From: Nocardioides flavescens
Lineage (GTDB): Bacteria; Actinomycetota; Actinomycetes; Propionibacteriales; Nocardioidaceae
DNA length: 64,000 bases
Assembly (NCBI RefSeq): GCF_009823805.1
Contig: NZ_WUEK01000013.1
Location: forward strand, 1-64,000
Direction of reading: 5' to 3'
The position numbers and the translations under genes were made by a program. Each line of letters starts with the position of its first letter. The first letter of the stretch is position 1. The notes under the pieces were generated by a model. That model saw only the letters and a program-made list of their open reading frames with translations. It was not told the DNA's origin and made no database searches. Shown piece by piece: positions 59,162 through 64,000 of this stretch.

Positions 59162-59274
59162 GGAGGGCCGCTGGGCCCGTCTCGAAACCACTCCCCGCCG
59201 ACAGTGGTTTCGAGACAGGACTTCGTCCTTCCTCAACCACCGGCATGACAGGACTTCGTCCTTCCTCGACCACC
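59153..59274. repeat. hairpin-core repeats overlapping the TRIC gene end
   Basis: A forward unit at 59153-59191 (core GGGCC-GCTG-GGCCC), an inverted unit at 59204-59241 and a truncated inverted unit at 59247-59274 (both AGGACTTCGTCCT). The first unit provides the stop codon of the TRIC-like gene. The cluster lies between convergent genes. Confidence 0.9.
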
Positions 59275-59281
59275 GGAAGGG

Positions 59282-59917
59282 TCAGAACGAGTCCTGGATC
59301 GTGATCCGGTCCCAGCTCACCGGGAGGTCGTCGAAGCTGGTGCAGTCGAGCACGGCGGTCGCGCCGACCTCGACGGTGCCGCTGGTGCAGGTGAGGGTGG
59401 CGTTCACCGCGGTGCCGAGCAGCAGCCGGATCTCGACGAAGGCCGAGTCGGAGTCGCTGCGGTCGTTGGTGACCCGCAGGCCGGTGACGTCGGCGTCGCC
59501 GAGCTCGTCGGCAGTGACCTCCCAGCCGTCGCCGTAGTCGAACCCCGCGACCGAGAACGCCTCGCCCTCGGTGATGCTCAGCGGGTTGTCGGGCCCGCCG
59601 GGGGTGTCGTCGTTCACGGTGTCGTCGACGCGGCTGGCGAGCACCGCGATGCCGACGCCGCAGCCGGCGATCATCAGCACCAGGACGAGCGCGCAGCCGA
59701 GCAGCACGTTGCGCCCGACGTTGCTCTTCTGCTGCGGGGCGGCGTAGTAGGGCTGGCCGTAGCCGGGCTGACCGTACGACGGCACGCCGGGCGCGCCGGG
59801 GGCCAGCGGGCGGAAGGAGTCGCTCCACGAGCTGCCGTTCCACCAGCGCTCCTGGTCGCCCTGGGGATACCAGCCGGCGGGCGGGAGGCGGTCGCCGGGC
59901 GCGGGTTCCTGCGTCAC
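59282..59917 (-). CDS. DUF2510 membrane-anchored protein
   Basis: A protein of 211 residues. N-terminal DUF2510 motif PPAGWYPQGDQERWWNGSSWSD (positions about 12-33), a Pro/Gly/Tyr/Gln-rich linker, a membrane span (about 70-92, VLLGCALVLVLMIAGCGVGI), then an extracytoplasmic domain with WEVTADELGDADVTGLRVTND and paired Cys (LTCTSG and VLDCTSF), likely a beta-sandwich. Similar to actinobacterial DUF4352-type surface proteins. GTG start overlaps the malQ stop (GTGA). Function unknown. Confidence 0.85.
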   Translation of the reverse strand: MTQEPAPGDRLPPAGWYPQGDQERWWNGSSWSDSFRPLAPGAPGVPSYGQPGYGQPYYAAPQQKSNVGRNVLLGCALVLVLMIAGCGVGIAVLASRVDDTVNDDTPGGPDNPLSITEGEAFSVAGFDYGDGWEVTADELGDADVTGLRVTNDRSDSDSAFVEIRLLLGTAVNATLTCTSGTVEVGATAVLDCTSFDDLPVSWDRITIQDSF

Positions 59918-62010
59918 GAGCGGAAGCCTGCCACGAGCGCGGCGGCGCGCGCGGAGGTCAGCACGTCCTCCAGCGGGACCGGTCGACCGTCGGGGCCGGC
60001 CAGCGGCACGCGCCAGTTGGGGTACTCGTCGACGGTGCCGGGCTGGTTCTGCGCACGGCGGTCGCCGACCGCGTCGACGAGGGCGACGTTGAGCAGCCGG
60101 GCCGGCGTGAGCGCGAGGTAGCGGTGGAGGGCTGCGACGACGCGCTCCTCGTCGACGTCGCCGGGCTCGAGCAGGCCGCGGCGGCGCAGCTCGTCGAGCC
60201 AGGCGTCGACCTCGGTGCGGGCGGCGGCGAGGTCGGCGTCGAGGTCACCGTCGAGCAGGCCGAGGCGGTGCTGCAGGCGCACCTGGTCGCCGGCGAGGTA
60301 GCCCGCGGTCGGCGGCAGGTCGTGGGTGGTCACGGACGCCATGCACCACTCGCGCCACTGCTCGGCGGGCAGCGGGCCGTCGGTGCCCTGCTCGAACCAC
60401 AGGATCGAGGTGCCGAGCAGCCCGCGGCGCGCGAGGTAGGAGCGCGCCTCCGGCGGCACGACGCCGAGGTCCTCCCCCACCACGACGGCGCCGGCGCGGT
60501 GCGCCTCGAGGGCGAGCACGCCGATGAGCGCCTCGTGGTCGTAGCGGACGTAGGTGCCCTGGTCGGCCGACGCCCCGACCGGGATCCACCACAGCCGGAA
60601 CATCCCGAGCACGTGGTCGACGCGCACCCCGCCGGCGTGCCGGAGCACGGAGCGGATCAGGTCGCGCAGCGGCGCGTAGCCGAGCTCGGCGAGCCGGTCG
60701 GGCCGCCACGGCGGCTGGCTCCAGTCCTGACCGAGCTGGTTGTAGGGGTCGGGCGGTGCGCCGACCTGCACGCCCTGGGCGTAGACGTCACGCATCCGCC
60801 ACGCGTCGGCGCCGCCGGGGTGCACGCCGACGGCGAGGTCGTGGAAGACCCCGAGCCGCATGCCGGCGCCGGTCGCCTTGGCCTGGGCGAGCTGCAGCTG
60901 CTCGTCGAGCACCCACTGCAGCCAGCAGACGAACGCCACCTGCTCGGCGTGCTCCTCGGCGTACGCCGCCACAGCGGGGCCGTCGGCGTCGTGGAACTCC
61001 TCGGGCCAGGTGCGGGCGTCGTTGCCGAACTCCTCGGCGAGGACGTTCCACACCGCGAACAGCCGCAGCGCCTCCCCCTCGCGCTCGACGTACGACGCCA
61101 GGTCGAGCTCTCGACCGACGCTGCGCGGCGCGGCGTGCACGAGCCGCAGCGCCGCCCGCTTCGCGGTCCAGGCGCTGTCACGGTCGACGGCGTCCTCGGG
61201 CGCGAGCCAGGGCGCGAGGTCGGCGTGCAGCTGGTCGACGGCCGCGCGCTCGGAGGCCGGCAGCTCGGCGTACTCCGGGATCCGCTCGACGCGCAGGTAG
61301 AGCGGGCTGGGGAAGCGCCGCGTGCTGGGGAGGTAGGGCGAGGGCTCGAGCGGGGCGAGCGGCTCGGCCGCGTGGAGCGGGTTGACGAGCACGTAGTCGG
61401 CGCCGAGACGGCTGCCCGACCAGACGGCGAGGTCGGTGAGGTCGGTGAGGTCCCCGAGCCCCCAGCTGCCGGCCGAGCGAACGCTGTAGAGCTGGGTCGC
61501 GAACCCCCAGCTGCGCCCCTCGTGCGGCACGCCCAGCCAGGCCGGGGTGACGACGAGCTCGGCCCGGGTCGTGCCGTGCGGGGTGGTCGCCAAGAGGTGG
61601 TGGTAGCCCAGCGGCAGGTCGTCGGGCACGGCGAACGTCGCCTCGCCGACCAGCGCGCCGTCCACCGGCCGCGGGTCGACCCAGCGGTCGACCTGCGCGA
61701 GCGGGCGGGTCTGCCCCGCCTCGGTCACCACGCTGACCGCGACGCCGTCGCCGTGCGGCACGTGCACCGGCACCGTCGTGGGCTCGCCCTGGACGCACAC
61801 CACGCACGGCGGGAGCGTGCGACGCCACGGCTCGTCCTCCCGCGTGGCGCGCGCCGCCTCCGGGTCCGCGGTCGCCACGCCCATCGCGGTCAGCACCGCC
61901 TCGATGGTCTCGGCGGAGACCACGACCGTGCGGCCGCGCCAGTCGGTGAACTCCGTCGCCACGCCGTACGCCTCGGCCAGCCGGGTCAGTGCGTCGCTCG
62001 GCGCAGTCAC
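59914..62010 (-). CDS. malQ: 4-alpha-glucanotransferase (amylomaltase, GH77)
   Basis: A cytoplasmic enzyme of 698 residues that transfers maltosyl/glucan units during maltodextrin or glycogen metabolism. The N-terminal about 150 residues are the extension typical of actinobacterial MalQ. The GH77 barrel shows WGFATQLYSVRSAGSWGLGDL, GGVRVDHVLGMFRLWWIP (nucleophile Asp), GEDLGVVPPEAR (acid/base Glu) and SVTTHDLPPTAGY (transition-state Asp). GTG at 62010 is preferred; the very long open frame beyond it is antisense to the tRNA, HNH gene end and DUF4032. Downstream DUF2510 overlaps (GTGA). Confidence 0.95.
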   Translation of the reverse strand: MTAPSDALTRLAEAYGVATEFTDWRGRTVVVSAETIEAVLTAMGVATADPEAARATREDEPWRRTLPPCVVCVQGEPTTVPVHVPHGDGVAVSVVTEAGQTRPLAQVDRWVDPRPVDGALVGEATFAVPDDLPLGYHHLLATTPHGTTRAELVVTPAWLGVPHEGRSWGFATQLYSVRSAGSWGLGDLTDLTDLAVWSGSRLGADYVLVNPLHAAEPLAPLEPSPYLPSTRRFPSPLYLRVERIPEYAELPASERAAVDQLHADLAPWLAPEDAVDRDSAWTAKRAALRLVHAAPRSVGRELDLASYVEREGEALRLFAVWNVLAEEFGNDARTWPEEFHDADGPAVAAYAEEHAEQVAFVCWLQWVLDEQLQLAQAKATGAGMRLGVFHDLAVGVHPGGADAWRMRDVYAQGVQVGAPPDPYNQLGQDWSQPPWRPDRLAELGYAPLRDLIRSVLRHAGGVRVDHVLGMFRLWWIPVGASADQGTYVRYDHEALIGVLALEAHRAGAVVVGEDLGVVPPEARSYLARRGLLGTSILWFEQGTDGPLPAEQWREWCMASVTTHDLPPTAGYLAGDQVRLQHRLGLLDGDLDADLAAARTEVDAWLDELRRRGLLEPGDVDEERVVAALHRYLALTPARLLNVALVDAVGDRRAQNQPGTVDEYPNWRVPLAGPDGRPVPLEDVLTSARAAALVAGFRS

Positions 62011-62035
62011 GGGAGGACTCTCCCACGGTCGACGT

Positions 62036-62440
62036 TCAGTACGACCGCCCGTCGGCGTACCGCTCCCGACGACTGTGGCGGCCCTTGCCCTTGTTGCGCA
62101 TCTTGAACGTCGGCAGTTGCGAGTCGCAGTTGGGGCAGACCAGCCGCAGGTTGTCACGATGGTTGTTGCCGGAGTCGCCGTCGACGTGGTCGAGCACGAA
62201 GGCCAGGGGAAGCCCGTTCCAGGTCGCGGGGGCCAGGCAGATGGCGCAGCGACCGCCCTGCTCGTCGTTGATGTAAGTCCGTACGTAGTGCCCGCGAGAG
62301 GTCGCCGGGTTGCACGTTCCCGTCTCGAGCCAGCGTGCCACGTTGGCCCGCCTCTCGAGTTCTCGCTGACACCGGACGCTGCAGTAGACCTGCTGATGCC
62401 GCTTGACCAGCTCGGCCCCACAGCCTCGACACTCCCGCAT
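62036..62440 (-). CDS. HNH endonuclease-like protein with zinc ribbon
   Basis: A protein of 134 residues. The N-terminus (CRGCGAELVKRHQQVYCSVRCQ) is a Cys4 zinc-ribbon; a middle CAIC pair follows. The HNH site is DHVDGDSGNNHRDNLRLVCPNCDS, with the tail basic and GKGRHSRR-rich. This resembles the standalone HNH genes often found next to tRNA genes in actinobacteria; its role, host or mobile, is uncertain. ATG at 62440 is chosen, with GTG/TTG alternatives up to 62470. It lies 52 bp from the tRNA gene. Confidence 0.82.
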   Translation of the reverse strand: MRECRGCGAELVKRHQQVYCSVRCQRELERRANVARWLETGTCNPATSRGHYVRTYINDEQGGRCAICLAPATWNGLPLAFVLDHVDGDSGNNHRDNLRLVCPNCDSQLPTFKMRNKGKGRHSRRERYADGRSY

Positions 62441-62492
62441 GCGGTCGAACCTAGGCTGGGGCACCGACAACGGCGGTCGAGGCGCGGCGTCC

Positions 62493-62568
62493 TGGAGCCG
62501 CCTGGGGGACTCGAACCCCCAACCTTCGCATTACAAGGGCGCTGCGCTGCCAGTTGCGCCAAGGCGGC
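62493..62568 (-). tRNA. tRNA-Thr(TGT)
   Basis: The minus strand reads GCCGCCTTGGCGCAACTGGC in the acceptor/D region, then the anticodon loop CTTGTAA (anticodon TGT, reads ACA), a T arm GGGGG-TTCGAGT-CCCCC, acceptor AGGCGGC, discriminator T and an encoded CCA. Total 76 nt. The acceptor, D and T stems pair fully, but the anticodon stem is imperfect: GCGCC opposite TGCGA gives only three canonical pairs. This is odd for a functional tRNA, though the rest is conventional. Confidence 0.85.
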
Positions 62569-62634
62569 ACGGGACGGTCGACCGTCCCGAGTGGTCAACC
62601 TACCCAGGAGCGCCGTCGGCGCTAGCCTCGGCCT

Positions 62635-63864
62635 GTGGCCCTGCGCATCGTGGCGAGCCGGCCGGACCCGGCGATCGTGACCCTGCCCTGGTCGCTGCCG
62701 CTGGAGGAGTGGGGCGAGCCTCACGTCGTACCGCTCCCCCGGGGGCTGTCGCGCCACGTCGTGCGGATCGTGCGGCTGCGCGACCGGGTCTACGCGGTCA
62801 AGGAGACGGTCGAGGACATCGCGTTCCGCGAGTACCGCCTGCTGCGCGACCTGCACCGCCTCGGCCTGCCGGCCGTCGTGCCGCAGGGCGTGGTGACCGG
62901 GCGGGTCGACGCCGACGGCGAGCCGCTGCCGAGCGCGCTGCTCACCGAGCACCTGCGCTTCTCGCTGCCCTACCGCAGCCTCTTCAGCCACGGCCTGACC
63001 CACGACAGCCTGCCGAGCCTCGTCGACGCGATGGTCGTGCTGCTCGTGCGCCTGCACCTCACCGACTTCTTCTGGGGCGACGTGTCGCTGTCCAACGTGC
63101 TCTTCCGCCGCAGCGCGGGCGGCTTCGCGGCGTACCTCGTCGACGCCGAGACCGGCGAGCTGCGGCCCTCGCTCAGCCGTCAGATGCGCGAGTACGACGT
63201 CACCATCGCCACCGAGAACGTCTTCGCCGAGCTGCTCGACCTGCAGGCCAGCGAGTCGCTGAGCTACGAGGTCGAGGCCCACGACATCGTGCAGCTGCTC
63301 GAGGAGCGCTACACCGCCCTGTGGACCGAGCTGACCCAGGAGGAGGAGTTCTCCGCCGACGAGCTGTGGCGCATCGAGCAGCGCGTCGAGCGGCTCAACG
63401 ACCTCGGCTTCGACGTCGACGAGCTCGACATCGTCACCGACTTCGACGGCGACCGGGTGCTCATCCAGCCGAAGGTCGTCGAGGCCGGCCACCACCAGCG
63501 CGAGCTCCAGGGACTGACCGGCCTCCACGTCGAGGACGCCCAGGCCCGCCGCCTGCTCAACGACCTCGCGGCGTTCACCGCCCACTTCAACCTCGGCCGC
63601 GAGGACCGCTCGCTCGTCGCCGCCCGCTGGCTCGACGACGTCTACACGCCCATCACCGCGATGGTGCCGCCCGAGGCGCGCGGCAAGCTCGAGCCGGCCG
63701 AGGTCTTCCACGAGGTGCTGCAGCACCGGTGGTTCCTCGCCGAGCAGGCCGGGCACGACATCGACACCTTCGACGCGGCCCGCGACTACATCGACAACGT
63801 CCTGGCCCACAAGCCGGAGGAGGCGCTCACGAGCGCCGCGGCCGACGAGACGGCCGAGTCCTAG
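62635..63864 (+). CDS. DUF4032 protein with kinase-like N-terminus
   Basis: A cytoplasmic protein of 409 residues. The N-terminal half resembles a Kdo/WaaP-like protein-kinase fold: VYAVKETVEDIAFREYRLLRDL (Lys and Glu), HLTDFFWGDVSLSNVLF (catalytic loop with Asp and Asn) and AYLVDAETGEL (DxE metal site). The second half (about 210-405) is the actinobacterial DUF4032 domain, with VTDFDGDRVLIQPKVVEAGH. Substrate unknown. GTG start at 62635. Its TAG stop overlaps the convergent gene's stop through a CTAG palindrome. Confidence 0.88.
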   Translation: MALRIVASRPDPAIVTLPWSLPLEEWGEPHVVPLPRGLSRHVVRIVRLRDRVYAVKETVEDIAFREYRLLRDLHRLGLPAVVPQGVVTGRVDADGEPLPSALLTEHLRFSLPYRSLFSHGLTHDSLPSLVDAMVVLLVRLHLTDFFWGDVSLSNVLFRRSAGGFAAYLVDAETGELRPSLSRQMREYDVTIATENVFAELLDLQASESLSYEVEAHDIVQLLEERYTALWTELTQEEEFSADELWRIEQRVERLNDLGFDVDELDIVTDFDGDRVLIQPKVVEAGHHQRELQGLTGLHVEDAQARRLLNDLAAFTAHFNLGREDRSLVAARWLDDVYTPITAMVPPEARGKLEPAEVFHEVLQHRWFLAEQAGHDIDTFDAARDYIDNVLAHKPEEALTSAAADETAES

Positions 63865-64000
63865 GACTCGCCGTCGTCCGCCGGGGCGAGCTCGGTCGGC
63901 ACGAACTCTCCGACCTCGAAGGTGCCGTTGGTCTGCAGCATCACGCCCTGCACGCCGACCGGGCGCCCGTCGGCGTAGGTGATCAGCGCGACGTCAGCGG
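63861..64000 (-). CDS. partial gene, C-terminal 45 residues
   Basis: The gene is cut by the window edge. The visible part ends in VALITYADGRPVGVQGVM, then QTNGTFEVGEFVPTELAP, an acidic tail and a TAG stop at 63861-63863. It has protein-like codon usage and an acidic C-terminus, but too little is present to name a family. The stop shares CTAG with the end of the DUF4032 gene. Confidence 0.6.
   Translation of the reverse strand, partial: ADVALITYADGRPVGVQGVMLQTNGTFEVGEFVPTELAPADDGES

Noticed and set aside
62011..63810. Extension of the malQ frame to nearly 1300 codons
   Set aside because: The extra part is antisense to the DUF4032 gene and crosses the tRNA and HNH gene; MalQ family length and motifs fit a start at 62010.

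Overview
The window comes from a high-G+C actinobacterium, most likely Nocardioides or a close relative (Nocardioidaceae). Evidence: GTG starts and NTGA start/stop overlaps are everywhere. There is a mycothiol gene (mca), DUF1707/DUF2510/DUF4032/DUF4307 proteins, and a core block (fumC, phoH2, uppS, hemolysin III, mca, DUF4307, greA, metB) that, from memory, matches the Rv1079-Rv1098c neighbourhood of Mycobacterium tuberculosis. Many intergenic palindromic repeats of the type GGTGGTTGAGGA...TCTCGAAACCAC are also present. No phage, CRISPR, plasmid or rRNA locus is visible.

Layout. 1-7.3 kb: an alpha-galactoside uptake and hydrolysis locus (binding protein, two permeases, GH36 alpha-galactosidase) divergent from a LacI regulator, with two LacI-type operators between them. 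7.3-13.3 kb: class I and class II fumarases, with two methyltransferases and an acetyltransferase. 13.5-15.6 kb: a metal operon of a CmtR-like ArsR sensor and two CDF exporters. 15.6-29.2 kb: the conserved actinobacterial block (secreted transglycosylase, PhoH2, UppS, hemolysin III, Mca, GreA, threonine dehydratase, AI-2E-type permease, MutL-like protein, MetB, MsrA). 29.2-31.8 kb: an accessory pocket of small unknown membrane or secreted proteins, bounded by a duplicated msrA 3' end plus hairpin. 31.9-39.4 kb: cold-shock protein, polyprenol-phosphate sugar transferase with a GT39-like membrane enzyme, DedA, UPF0014 permease, small membrane proteins and an AAA+ ATPase. 39.5-41.6 kb: arsR-acr3-arsC plus an unlisted small membrane ORF. 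41.8-54.4 kb: M15 peptidase, UbiB kinase, a VOC/PPOX cluster, azlCD-tauE-yigZ, a BtuF-like protein, and an sseB/AAA/VWA operon. 54.5-64 kb: YchJ, a VOC protein, a PAS-PAS histidine kinase, DODA, PdxY, a TRIC-like channel, DUF2510, MalQ, an HNH nuclease, tRNA-Thr, DUF4032 and a gene cut by the window edge.

The most unusual sequence-level signals are non-coding. First, two 162-bp copies of a MITE lie in opposite orientation. Each is bounded by a perfect 4-bp target duplication (CTAG or TTAA) that coincides with the stop codon of the upstream gene. Second, a family of 3'-end palindromic repeats keeps its outer arms but swaps its inner hairpin core for other self-complementary sequences. Third, an 88-bp nested palindrome and a 71-bp palindrome occur between convergent and divergent genes. 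Fourth, the msrA tail is duplicated around a 2.5-kb accessory island.

All functional calls rest on motif recognition and context. No database search was run, and start codons given as GTG/TTG are choices made from spacing, overlaps and family N-termini.
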